From contig OY751496.1 in NCBI GenBank assembly GCA_963565915.1, forward strand, positions 2,480,001 to 2,544,000: a stretch of DNA of 64,000 bases. The letters are read 5' to 3'. The notes below the pieces were generated by a model. That model was given only the letters and a program-made list of their open reading frames with translations. It searched no databases and was not told the DNA's origin. Source of the DNA: Entoloma clypeatum. Lineage: Eukaryota > Basidiomycota > Agaricomycetes > Agaricales > Entolomataceae. Shown in pieces: positions 40,361 to 51,435 of this stretch (position 1 is the stretch's first letter; each line of letters opens with the position of its first letter). The position numbers were made by a program, and so were the translations under genes.

Positions 40361-40734
40361 GTGCATGGTAGATTGTTGAAAGCGGGCTCGCAACTGACAT
40401 TTTTTTATTATCGTTTTATTTTGATAAGAATCCCTCCCCCGCCCTACCTACATACATCATTATCGTCACACTTAGGACATTTTATGACATATTTACATTT
40501 GAATCATATTGCTTGCTTGCAGAAAGAAGTCTCAGAGACGCACAAGTGTTTTGTTTGAATTTGTGTTTGTTGTGTTTACGAGGCACCGGCTCAAGCCGGC
40601 AGCCAAACCGAAACTGCTTACAACCGCGGCTTTGGAAGTCATGGCTTTGGAACATCACAGTTTGGCTCAGTTTCGGCTCTGGGCAGTGTGGTTTCGGCTC
40701 AGAGCCGACTGGAATCGGAACTGCGGCAACACTA

Positions 40735-42150
40735 TGTACCCGGTTGGAGATCCGGTGATCGTTGTCCTTGCGACAGATGGTCTTTGCCTTCAAAGTGCTA
40801 TTGCTCCAGCGGAAAAAGGGGTCTGCATCGGTTAGCAGCCCGAGGGATGCGGGCGTGACTCTGCGCCGCAGTGGAGGGTCCTGCTGACTCTGGACTTGCT
40901 GGTGGGTCCGTCTGTGTGCGAGTCGGGGGGAGAAAGTAGTTATGCCCAGCTTTACTGGGATGACCACAAGGCATAGCAAGAAAGGGGTGGACTCAACAGG
41001 AAAGCGAACACGTGGATTTATGGGATCATGAGATTGAATTGCATCCTTGTCTAAACAAGAAGTCGATCAATACTGGATGATCAAATGCAAGGAAATGGAA
41101 ACTTACATACGACTGGCTGCACAGACAAGAGAACAACAAGGCCCTTCTCAAACAAATGACTGCCCTATCTGAATGTCAGCAATGGTGGCTGGAAAAGGTA
41201 CCTCAGTATCCATGGTGCAGAGTGGTGGTACACGAGGACAGGCCCAAGCACCAATGTGCTGGTAGGGAAGGAAGGGGAGCGATGTGGGTCATCAACACCT
41301 ACTTATAGTGATCGACTGTCAAGGGTCTGTCATGCATCAGCTGATTCAACAATCAGTGAATCAACGAATGTGCAATGCGCATGCACATGACCACGTGATT
41401 GCTCAGGTGGTGACTTAAGTTCGCGCTGTTTATTCCTTGTCCTCTCCTACCTTCAAGATCGCAGGTCGTAACATGCGGAGCTTTGATGGGAAACATGACT
41501 GTAGGTGAGCCCTTCTCACATCTTCATCATCTGCACTTATTATAACTAAAAAAGGACATTATCAGGGTACATGTCTGCCAATGAAAACCCCTCAAAAAGA
41601 CTGGGGGCACTCTGGTAAGTCCTCCCACTCTTTGTTTCATTGATGAATACTAACGATCTGAACACACTTAGTGATCTGTAGATGTATGGTCCCCATCTAA
41701 GCCCTCTCACATTCAAAACTTCACACTTTGCTCACGGAACGCTCAGCGTCAGACTCTAGGTATGTCTATACCTATTTGTTATCTTAACTAACAAAATCCT
41801 ATCTACTGCAAAGTTCCTTCATGCACACCCCGCCTTCTCGAATGCCAGCTGCTCTCGCCACCGCATGACCTGTCCTCAACTTGTCCTTTTGGCGACATAC
41901 ATGCTGTTTGTGTGGCTAGTGCTGTGGATGGCTGGTTTAACATATCACGGGCCATGGGGTGGGGAAACGGAAGCGGAGAGGGATCTGGGCAAAGGTATGG
42001 GCAACGGGTGTTCCCTCGGAGCCCAGAGGTGCATGTGCAACTTGCATGTTTGTCGTCCCTCGCTTGCTGACCCTCCTTGGTTATCGGTAGTGGTAGCTAC
42101 CATTTTAATCATTATTTTATGGCACTTGCCATCAGCGCCTGGCGCATAGC
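40735..42150. other. Unassigned stretch between hAT and KDZ1
   Basis: No product recognised. A 94-aa plus-strand ORF at 41865-42149 is hydrophobic at both ends and has no family signature. Intron-like pieces (for example GTGAGC...TTATCAG at 41503-41567) hint at remains of a spliced gene. I could not join exons into a sensible protein. Confidence 0.3.
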
Positions 42151-42179
42151 CCCATAGTCTTTATGATATGATATTTTAA

Positions 42180-42540
42180 TGATATTCCAAAGGTACCTTG
42201 GCATCATTCTCCATCATAAATATCATTCTGCTTCATATCATATCATAAATCATCATAAACACTGAGTACCAGGATCATTAGGAATGACAGGATATCATTT
42301 TGCTTCATTTTATATCATAAATCATCATAACACTTACCAGAATCATTAGGAATGACTGGGTATCATTATGCTTCATTTCATATCATAACTCATCATAACA
42401 CTTACCAGGATCATTAGGAATGACTGGATATCATTCTGCTTCATTTTATATCATAAATCATCATACCAGAATCATTAGAAATGACTGAATATCATTCCGC
42501 TCCATTTTGTATCAGAAATGATTGTGTAATTAATATCATT
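42180..42540. repeat. Degenerate tandem repeat, about 5 copies of a 60-68 bp AT-rich unit
   Basis: Each unit contains words such as TATCATAAATCATCATAACA and TTAGGAATGACTGGATATCA. It borders the 3' end of the KDZ1 gene. ATGATA-type words also occur just 5' of KDZ2 at 55420-55600. Confidence 0.8.
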
Positions 42541-42599
42541 CCACTTCATTCTGTGTTATTCTATAGTCATTATGTCTTTGGCTGATCAATCTCTCAATA

Positions 42600-45457
42600 A
42601 GTTGGCTAATCATCCAGTTTGAAGTCATCAAGTAAATACCCGCCATCTGTGTCATCATCATTGTCAAAATCCAAAACTTCGCCACCGTCATCAATAGTCT
42701 CATCATTGTTGATGTCTCCCTTGTCATCCATGATGGCCTGATCAGTGGTTCCTGGGTCCCCAGCCTTCTCGTAACGAGAGCCCCAGTCTGGAGACAGACC
42801 CTGAGCACGTAGCACTGGTAGCCAGGTCAATGCACAACTTTCAGCCATTTGCTCGCAGAGAAGAGCCTGCTTTTTTGCATAGGCAACAATCCCGTGAAGG
42901 ACATCTGCATGCTCGCCACTGTAAGGGCAACCACTTTCACTTTTCACTTTTCCTTTCCTTTCTTCCTTTCCTTTCTATTCCACCATCTCCGACGTCCTCC
43001 GATCGTATCTGCTGTCTCCGACATCTTATCCACCTCACTCCACACGTCGGATCGCAGGTACTATCATTCATCTTGTTTCCATTGATCCTTCATTGCTACT
43101 CCCGATCATTGCTCATCATTCATGTGTCTCGTTTTATCTCTTATTTCATATCTCATTTTACTATTTATCTCGCTAGCTTGCAGGGGGATCCTTAGAACTT
43201 TCTCTTCGGATCTCCCTTGCAAGGTGTGTGTTGTATTACTTATCAGACTGCTCAATCTAAACTTCGGATCTCCCTTGCAAGTATCTGAGTTTGAGTCTTG
43301 GATCGTAAGGTCGCCCTTACAGCCACCATGACACAGAGCCTGGCTCTCCCACCACCCTGATTTCCACTCAAAATACGCTATGACACATCGCATCTCCTCC
43401 TTCACCAACATCACTTCTTCAGCCCAACAATGTTTTCAAGCCCAAGACTTTGCCCACTCGACGCACATACTTTCATCTAAAACCTCCTCCATTGAGTCCA
43501 TGTCTGGTGCTGTTACTACCCGCGGAACAAGCCATATCCACAACATTTCGTATGTTCCCCTTGTACTCCCCATTGTCCCTGCCTTTGGCTTTCCCTTGGC
43601 CCACTTGTCTTTCTCAGCCTCCTCATCTCTCCCAGGACCACGCACATCCATATCCTTCAATTCGTGAAGGTGCTCCTTCCAGTCCCCATCAGGATCGTGG
43701 CAAATGAGAGCTTTCTGGGCCACCCGATAACGGAGAACACAACGTCAGGTCCATAAGTTGAACCGGTTGTAATGTGTGCATATCCGTGTATTTGGCTTGT
43801 TTCCGGTGCCATCGACATTCAATTTTTTGAACTGCCATAAGCCAGAGATGATCTGCCGCTGTCGACACACGTCTGCAAGAGCATCGTCGGCTTGGGCTAG
43901 GCGAAGGCGGCATTTCTTCTTGACAATGGCGGTGAGTCCTGATGATTCCCGCAGATGTATGGGAAGTGAGGATGGAAGATGATGAGGCAAAGCCTCTGCC
44001 ACCTCGGTGACAACAGCATCAGGGTCGGGAGTGAGGGCTTCAGCTAGAAGAACGGCGATAGACAGCATATAAACAAGCTGCACCTCCCGCCAATGTCGGA
44101 TGCGACGAAGGAGCATGGTGTGTTTATCCTGGAGGTCTGCTTGCTGCTTTGAAGTCTGAATGTTCTTGGTTTCCTCGACTTCAAGTGACATTACTTGCCT
44201 TAAACTTCAAAATCAGAAATCAGTAAGCCATGATTGCTACACATTCTAAAAGTGAGTACACGCACTGCTGTTCCTCAAGCTCAAGACCCATGATCAAGAA
44301 TGACGTGAGGGTTGTCTTGTGGATGGATAGTGAACCACAGGCGGCTTCATTGGCCTCCTCCTTTGCGAGCTCTAAACGAACATCCTGCATTGTTGTTGCT
44401 ACCAAAAAAATGGATGAGGAAGTATATTAGTAACAACATGAATGTTTACCTACAGAGACTGGTTCTTTGTACGGGTTTGGCTTCAATTTTGGCCACAATG
44501 TGTCTTCATGCCATTCAACTACCATTTTTTCCCACTTCACGACAGTTTCTTTAGCAAATGTAGTGGTAAACTTTGTGAATAGGTCCTCGTGTTTATCCCG
44601 CAGCAGAGACACATTCTTGAAACACTTAGAAAACATGGGACCTAGTTCAGCATACCATTAGTAATATATTGTGGGGGGGGGGGATAAAAACACGCACAAA
44701 AACCAATAACCTTCCGAAAGTTCAACCCACCCCAATGGTCGTTCAGAGTCTCATGGCGTGAGGCTGGACCCATCTCCCGTGTACTTGCACCCAAAACATT
44801 TGTCTGGGCCCATGATGTTTCAATCTCCTCACCACAAGTCCTACCAACCCCCTCCATATAACCAAGATAGAAATTAGCCCGACATGAGGGTCCGTGGCCA
44901 TTGATATGCCAGCTCAGAATTGCAACCTCAATCTTCTGGCCAGCTTGTAGTTGCATTGATGGGCGGAACTCCAACATACGATGTTCGAAATTTCTGAACC
45001 ACTGGCAGGCAATATTGTAGGTGACAATGATACGAATAATAAGATTGCTGATGAGGCAGTAAAGAAGCATAAAGTCCATGTTGCACTGGCGTTCACCCTT
45101 TTGCAAATCTCCGACTCCATTTTTATGGACGAGACCATGCCGCGAGCAAATGACAGCGACTATCCCAGACACACAATAGCCAGGTGTACTTCGGGTGCCT
45201 GCACGTTCAATTGCATCATGTGAGGATTGACATGTGTTAATCTTAATTGGTGTCAGATAAAGAAAATTGAACGTGTACCTCCAGTTGATCCACATAGCCC
45301 TCAAGGAATTTTTGATACTCCTCCTCAGTCTGAGTCGACGATGAGCCTGCTGCCTCAGCAGCCATCTGGGCATCGTTGGCGGCTCTGTGGGCATTGTAGG
45401 CCGCCAATTCCCATCATGTGATCGACCGTCTTGTGAAGATAAAAACCGGCTTCGCAT
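42600..45457 (-). pseudogene. KDZ1: decayed KDZ-type transposase gene, split by a solo LTR
   Basis: Minus-strand words in order: YNIACQWFRNFEHRM, ILSWHINGHGPSCRANFYLG, YMEGVGRTCGEEIETSWAQT, STREMGPASRHETLNDHWGG (44.7-45.0 kb), then the helical C-terminal part with ADDALADVCRQRQIISGLWQ and GNKPNTRICTHYNRF (43.75-44.2 kb), EEMRCVIAYFEWKSGWW and, beyond the solo LTR at 42920-43321, HGIVAYAKKQALLCEQMAES. These are hallmark KDZ transposase stretches of mushroom fungi. Introns separate the pieces, and the N-terminal cysteine cluster is missing. Stops and frame changes make it a pseudogene. KDZ proteins are DNA transposases with an RNase H-like core. Confidence 0.85.
42920..43321 (+). repeat. Solo LTR of Gypsy family A in KDZ1
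   Basis: 402 bp, TGTAAGGGCAACC...GGTCGCCCTTACA. The target-site duplication GCCAC is at 42915-42919 and 43322-43326. The KDZ1 frame is continuous across it (ALCHGG joins EHADVLHG). It is related to 49149-49562 in inverse orientation. Confidence 0.95.
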
Positions 45458-45612
45458 GTGTCTGTGGTTCCTTAGGCATCATACCAGTGAAAGTTCTCGA
45501 CTCAGAGGCCTCTGACTCGGAATATGGGACTCCCGTTATTTAAACGGCATGAAATATCTTGAGGTTAGGTGCGTCATCTAAATTTAATGAACCCTTTCCA
45601 TGCATCCAACAC

Positions 45613-46165
45613 TGTTACGGCGATAGCCTACAACAGCAAGTCCAAAGATCGAGTCACATGGGTTCGAACTGTTTCCACAACAAGTCCCTCAATAGGTCGA
45701 CTTGGTCAATCAGCGAGCTCCTCAAGAGGACGACTTGGTTCGATGCAGCTGAGCTAAGTCCTCGCAAGGCACTTAGTTTGAGAGTGTTCCAGATAAGACA
45801 AGTAAGCGTTAATTGCCTAGGTCAAGCTGAGGACCTCTACTCTAGGGTTACAGGTCTTATATATGTTATCCTATGGCTATAAATAAGTATGTGCTGCGCA
45901 GGAGCTAAATAGGCCATTGGTTAGATAGATGTTTCAAGGGGGCTGTGGCATAGGAGTCAGAGATAAGGCCTTAAGGCCATGAGTCAGAGATAGCAAGTGA
46001 AAATGTATCTAAAAGGGGAATCGTCCAAGTCGATGTGAGTCATAGCGCTGATAGGGGGGACACATGTCCCAGGGTCGTCGGAGTTAAGTGAAACGGGGTC
46101 TGATAAGGATCGAGGGTCGAGGGGTCGTGTGAAGGCGCATAGGAAGAGGGTGAAAAAGTGTAACA
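45613..46165 (+). repeat. Solo LTR of an unassigned LTR-retrotransposon family
   Basis: 553 bp with ends TGTTACGGCG and AAGTGTAACA. The 5-bp target-site duplication AACAC lies at 45608-45612 and 46166-46170. A TATA box TATAAATA is at 45878-45885, which suggests plus orientation. No other copy and no internal part is in the window. Confidence 0.88.
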
Positions 46166-46488
46166 AACACAAGGTTATGATCATTGCGAGGACTTGTTGC
46201 AAAGATCCAATGTACTAACCAGATGCTTCTAGTAATCGTGCCTCATGGTTCAAGTACTCGAGGGTTTATTAAATTTAAACCCCTTTCGACAGGACCAGGC
46301 AAATTGTGAGGTTCATTGTGTGGCTGACAACTACTACTTACTACTTTCAGTCAATTGTGATCAATTGTGATCAACTGTAACCAATGCTTTACGGCACCTG
46401 TAAGTTTGAAAAAATAAATGTACTTATCTCAACAAGACTATCTCAAGTACATGCTAGTACTATTTTACTTACTCTGAGTCCTATTGAA
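46166..46488. other. Gene-free spacer
   Basis: I see no coding frame, repeat pair or element end in this stretch beyond a short TCAATTGTGATCAATTGTGA direct repeat near 46351-46372. Confidence 0.4.
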
Positions 46489-47067
46489 CTACACAGGTAT
46501 GATGGCAGCAAGTGGCGCTGTTGATGAGCAGCGGGAATCCACATGTTTCACTCGACCATCCTGCTGGGCTATCAATTTCGCAATCGCAACAGAGCGGGAA
46601 CTTGGAAGTTCATTGTGGTTTCGATCAGTGGCCTCGACATTCCTGGATTTGGGGCGGGGGCAGGGCCTCGGAGGAGGTGAATCATCATCATTGTTGATGA
46701 TGATAATCCTGCGGGGCTTCCTGGGCGATCTATCTAGGAAAAGACCACCTAGGTGGCATGCGACTTTGTTGATAGTCTGTTGCGTTGAGTCGTCAGAAGG
46801 GGATGGTGGAGAAGCCATCAACGCTCTGCTGGGGTGAGGGGTTATAGTCACATGAGCCGATAAGGCCCCATTGTGTGAAATTGTGGCACTGGCTGTGACA
46901 GTGGCACCGGCGAGAGGGGGAAGTTGGAGAGGGGAGATTGTTGGGCGGGTATGATGAGGGACAGGCGGAGGCCACTTGGTTCCATAATTCGGGTGGGTAC
47001 CATATGAAACAGGTGGAGGAAGACGAGGGGGCATAGTAGACGAGGGATCAGACAGTTGCAACACCAT
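46489..47067 (-). CDS. Hypothetical proline/serine-rich protein (192 aa)
   Basis: A single uninterrupted frame, MVLQLSDPSSTMPPRLPPPV at the start. It is Pro-rich to residue 60, then Ser/Thr/Ala-rich, with an acidic patch (IIIINNDDDSPPPRP) near residue 125. I recognise no domain, signal peptide or membrane segment. It starts about 220 bp from, and divergent to, the gene at 47284, so the two could share a promoter region. It may be the first exon of a longer gene, or the remains of one. Confidence that it is expressed is low. Confidence 0.4.
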   Translation of the reverse strand: MVLQLSDPSSTMPPRLPPPVSYGTHPNYGTKWPPPVPHHTRPTISPLQLPPLAGATVTASATISHNGALSAHVTITPHPSRALMASPPSPSDDSTQQTINKVACHLGGLFLDRSPRKPRRIIIINNDDDSPPPRPCPRPKSRNVEATDRNHNELPSSRSVAIAKLIAQQDGRVKHVDSRCSSTAPLAAIIPV

Positions 47068-47283
47068 GATGGTCTAAGAGAAAGATCGTAGATCGACCAA
47101 GACGAATTTAAATAGTTTTGAATTAGACCCTGTGGCCATGTGTTGTCAGTGTGGAGCCGTAAAATAATTAGCGCCATTTTTAAAATAAAATTTATTTCAT
47201 AAGGACACACCGGCGGAGGGTGCTTCTCTGGGTTCTAGTTCTCAAGTTTCGAGTATCTGCCATTGACTTTCCGTTGCCTCTCC

Positions 47284-49146
47284 ATGACTAGACGTTCAAT
47301 TTTTGACACCAGCACAAAAAAATGGCTTGAAGGATTACTTCCTGCTTACCTTGATACCAAAGAAAAGGTGGGTCGCTCCGAGTTCCTCTCCCAGACCATG
47401 CAAGAATTCCTGGCGAAGTGGCCTCAGGAGCCCACCGACGAGCATTTAGCAGAGGCAAAAGACGACCCAGAGCAAGCTACTCACATCGCGAACACAAAAT
47501 GCAGTGAGGTACGTACTATGTGTAGCTCATTTCTGCTCGTTGTCGTTGAACATTCCTTCACACAGCAAGTGCGCAACTGGTTTAACAACCATACACATGC
47601 AGCCACATCCGGGATGGGGAAATGAGAGACCCTCAAATTGAGTGCGGCACCAAAACTTGTGCAACTGTGGCAGGCATATCAGAACTTGCTGTGGGAGTCA
47701 GAGTTGAAACCCAAAGTTGCAGAAGCCTGGGAGGCATACAAGTCCAGTGTCGCCGGAGGAACGAAGCCTCAGAAACTCTTCACCTTCACAAATATCAAGA
47801 TACAGGAGTGGTACAAGGCCACCCCCAAAGACGTGAAGAAACGTGTTGAAGAACATCGCCATGTCATGAAGGCAAAAGGCTTATCTGGAAATAATGACGT
47901 TACAGAGCTCCAAGCGTATGTCCACTTCTCTCGGTCAATCGTTTCAATCTGACTGATGATCTCATGGCAGCGCAATCAATTCGCTCCCAAGAACCTTAGA
48001 GGCGACAGCGGCGTCCATCTCTCGGCAGATGGGCTGGAATGTCACTATTCTTGCTGGGGGACCGGTTCCTCGTCTTGGTGGCAAGCTGAATGGTTTGGCG
48101 TAGGTGGACATGAGGTCTGCCCTATTCAGTCTAAACTGACAGTCGTCCTATGTAGTATTCATCACAGAACTGACATTGGAGGGAACACTTATGAGTAGTA
48201 CCTCGAGGACAATTACAAGGATTTGTTCCTTGATCCTTTCCTCAACTTTTGCATCTTGTCGTTTGGTAATTGCATCCTTGTCCAAGTCAAACTTGAAGAC
48301 ATGTGAGATTTCTTACAATATTTTCAGATGACGCAACACGTGCTGGACGAGCACTCAACACTGCCATGCACCACAATCAAACTCCCAATGCTCAGCACTT
48401 CTCTGGTGAAATCGAAGACGGCACGGTACCACTCAGTGACACTGTCTACTACAACGAGCCCGAGGTCTGGAAGTGTGACTACGAAAAGCAATGTGATGCC
48501 AACATCGCTCATAATCAGCAACTACTTGCGGATCTGGGCTTGCTCAATGACTCAGGAATTGGGGGGAAGGGGGAGAAGTTGAAGAAAGGCAGAAAAAATA
48601 AAGGGAAGGATGCCGAAGAAATGACCGCAAGAATAGAGGAGGAACCTCGTCGTTCTGGACGAAATAAAGCAACGGGGTATGTTGATCATGCTACCTGATT
48701 ATCCATCTGACCTGCTGTTCTATAAGTCCAAATTGCGAAACCACCCATCCCCTCTCGTCCTCCAACAATACTTCTGTGGCCCCGGAGGACGTGTCTGGTG
48801 CTGCAATGGTGCCAAATCACCAGCCTGCCGTCCCCCCTTCCCGCGAGCCGTCTCCTCGCCTCCAGCAAGAAAGGGATCTTTCCGGACACGACGGTGCTTG
48901 TACCAAGAACAGGGCTCCTGCTACGGGTGCCAATGCTTTGCCTGAGGACGTTGATACCAAGAACAGAGCTCCTGCTACAGGTGCGCCTGAGGAGGTTGAT
49001 ACCGAGAACAAGGCTCCTGCTACGGGTGCCGATGCTTCGCCCGAGGATGTTGATACTGAGAACAAGGCTCCTGCTGGTGCGGATGCTTCACTGGATGGGC
49101 CCAAGGATGTCAAGATGTTTGATGATACCAAGCCCAACAATACCCA
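47284..49146 (+). pseudogene. Multi-exon agaricomycete protein of unknown function, N-terminal part
   Basis: Start MTRRSIFDTSTKKWLEGLLP. Intron 1 at 47509-47565 (GTACGT...CACAG) lies between codons, and exon 2 reads QVRNWFNNHTHAATSG. A TGA at 47623-47625 follows GMGK and the same frame continues ETLKLSAAPKLVQLWQAYQN, so CGA to TGA is likely. Later exons give INSLPRTLEATAASISRQM, WNVTILAGGPVPRLGGKLN, and DDATRAGRALNTAMHHNQTP, then a Lys-rich tract and a repeat-rich tail. The WFNN word recalls homeodomain helix 3, but I see no complete homeodomain. I believe similar long proteins are common in mushroom genomes, without known function. It ends at Gypsy A2 and may continue at 54752. Confidence 0.6.
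48895..49090 (+). repeat. Coding minisatellite, about 4 imperfect units
   Basis: The reading frame repeats NRAPATGA...PEDVDTE with units of roughly 36-54 bp. It lies at the end of the last exon before Gypsy A2. Confidence 0.75.
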
Positions 49147-49148
49147 GC

Positions 49149-49562
49149 TGTAAGGGCGACCTTACGATCCAAGACTCGAACTCAGATACTTGCAAGGGAG
49201 ATCCGAAGTTTAGATTGAGCAGTCTGATAAGTAATACAACACGTACCTTGCAAGGGAGATCCGAAGAGAAAGTTCTAAGGATTCCCCTGCAAGCTAGTTA
49301 GATAAATAGTAAAATGAGATATGAAATAAGAGATAAAACGAGACGCATGAATGATGAGCAATGATTGGGAGTAGGGATGGGGCATGAATGGAAACAAGAT
49401 GAATGATGGTACCTGCGATACGACATGCGGAGTAGCGGATGGGTGCAGAGTCGTCGGATGCGGAGGGGTGGATAAGATGTTGGAGGCAGTGGATATGATT
49501 GGAGGACATTGGAGATGGTGGAATAGAAAGGAAAGGAAAAGTGAAAAGTGGTTGCCCTTACA
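49149..49562 (-). repeat. 3' LTR of Gypsy A2
   Basis: 414 bp, TGTAAGGGCGACC...GGTTGCCCTTACA on the plus strand. It is related to 42920-43321, 54023-54251 and the split A1 LTR. Confidence 0.92.
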
Positions 49563-49573
49563 TCACCCCCCCT

Positions 49574-51360
49574 TCAAGGCACGGCGTCTCGACATGTCAG
49601 GCGAAACGAGTCAAATATTGCAGCGGAGATCCGACGCGGAGCTCCCGGATGACGTCGGTAGAAGTCACGGACTAGGCGTGGAGCATGGACATTGTCTTCT
49701 GCTTCCCAGGAATTCTCTTCATAGCCATATCCCTTCCATTTGACCAAGAATTGAAGCTTGCCTCGATGCAGTTGGCTGTCCAAGAGGTTTTCAACATCAT
49801 ACTCCAATTCTTCTCCGACTACCGTCGGAGGGGGAGGAGAGCGGACTTGGCGTCGGAAAGGGTCGTCGGGAACTAGTGAAAGTTTGACGACATGGAATAC
49901 TGGGTGAACGCGGGACATGGAAGGGGGAAGGCGAAGTTCGTAGGCATGTGTTCCGACAGGTCGGACCACTGGGAAAGGGCCTATGTATCGATGTGCAAGT
50001 TTTTTTGTGGGTTGGGTGGTTTTGAGGTCTGATGAGTCTAAAAAGACCTTGTCCCCTGGGCGGAATGTCGGAGTGGTGCTCCGATGCTGGTTGTAGTATC
50101 GCGCCATGTCGTCTTTTGCCTTTGTCAGTGCTGCGCGAGCCTCCTCTAGAGTGGACTTCATCTGCTGGCTGAAATCTGCTACCGCCTCGATCTCCGTCCG
50201 CTTCTCGCAAGGTTCGAATCCCATGTGCGGATGGCAGCCGGTGTCAATGTAGAATGGAGTTTGACGTGTCGATGCATGAACATGGTTGTTGTATGCAAAT
50301 TCAGCCATCGGAAGCCATTTGTCCCAATCATCTTGACATTCATTGATGAATAGGCGAAGGTATTGTTCCAATCCTTGATTGACCCGCTCCGTCTGTCCAT
50401 CCGACTGCGGATGGTAGGCTGTCGAGGCAGCAACCTTAATGCCAAGTAGCCTATATAGTTCGCGCGTGAACTTGGCGACAAACTGTGGTCCTCGGTCGGA
50501 GACAATGGCCTCCGGTAGTCCGTGGAGTTTCCAGACATTTTGAACATAGGAGCGTGCAGTCCCGAGTGCGGAGATGTCGGAGTGCGTCGGGATGAAGTGT
50601 CCCCGCTTCCCTACTGAGTCCACTACGACCATGATAGCATCGTAACTGTGGGCTTCTGGTAGTTCAGTAATGAAGTCAACACTGGTTACTTGCCATCGCT
50701 CCGTGGGGACCGGTAGCGGATTGAGCTCTCCAGAGGTGGAGTGCGTCGGACCTTGGTGCGGAGGCATGGGTCGCATGTCTTGCAATATTGACCTATTAAA
50801 CAAGACATGTGTGGCCACCAGTAATTGCGCGACACCAGTTCCAAGGTTTTCCACCGTCCAGGATGTCCGGTCACCGGAGTGTCATGGTGTTGTGTGAGGA
50901 TCCGATGACGCAGTTGGGGATTGTTAGGAACATAGATATGATCCCTGAAGTAGAGCAAACCTTCCGCTTGCCTCCACTCCGCACTACAGACGGATCCCGC
51001 TCCGACGGTTGGAAGGGATTTGACGACCTCTGCCACACTATCCTCCAGTAACCCCTCTCGAATTCCCTGTCGGACCTGGCGGAGGACGTCGTGTTCTTCC
51101 CCTAACAATTCTGGTCGAAGAAGGATGATGTTTTCATTGTCCCACGATCCATCTCCATGGTCCGCTCGTTGGGACAAAGCGTCGGACTTGCCCATTGACT
51201 TGCCAGGTCGATGGTGCATTTTGAAATCGAAGTGAGCGAGGTATAAGGACCATCTAGCCTGTCATCGATTTAGTTTTTGAGCTGTCATGAAATACTCAAG
51301 ATTTTTGTGGTCTGTCCAAATCTCCACTGTCTTCTCCGCTCCTTCAAGGAAGTGCCTCCA
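49574..51360 (-). pseudogene. Gypsy A2 pol: RNase H end, integrase, chromodomain
   Basis: From the minus-strand N-terminus: [20 protein letters not shown] and [15 protein letters not shown] (RNase H), KMHHRPGKSMGKSDALSQR, the zinc-binding region (HHDTPVTGHPGRWKTLELVS, CKTCDPCLRTKV), the integrase core ([39 protein letters not shown]) and a chromodomain (LQFLVKWKGYGYEENSWEAE). A frame change near 50.7-50.85 kb separates the zinc-binding region from the core. The last 426 codons (50854-49574) are open. It is the best copy of family A integrase here and served to diagnose A1 and A3. Confidence 0.9.
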
Positions 51361-51435
51361 CTCTCCTTCGAGGAAGTGGGTCCTGAAAGATCTCGTTCAT
51401 CATAGTCTGGAATTCACCAATGGTTCATAGAGTCC

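Larger units (their letters stand above)
35320..40734 (-). mobile_element. hAT DNA transposon with decayed transposase
   Basis: The ends are TAGTGTTGCCGCA at 35320 and its complement TGCGGCAACACTA ending at 40734. A hAT transposase remnant on the minus strand lies inside, and so does a large palindromic repeat region upstream of it. I could not find an 8-bp target-site duplication (GTTGTTGG on the left, TGTACCCG on the right), and the flanking Gypsy A1 sequence does not resume on the right. One flank may have been lost or rearranged after insertion. Confidence 0.8.

Noticed and set aside
41865..42149. 94-aa ORF with hydrophobic ends as a small membrane protein
   Set aside because: No homologue or motif recognised, no clear gene context, and the length is not significant in this region.
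44981..45223. Plus-strand ORFs across 44.2-45.4 kb
   Set aside because: Shadows of the KDZ1 minus-strand exons.
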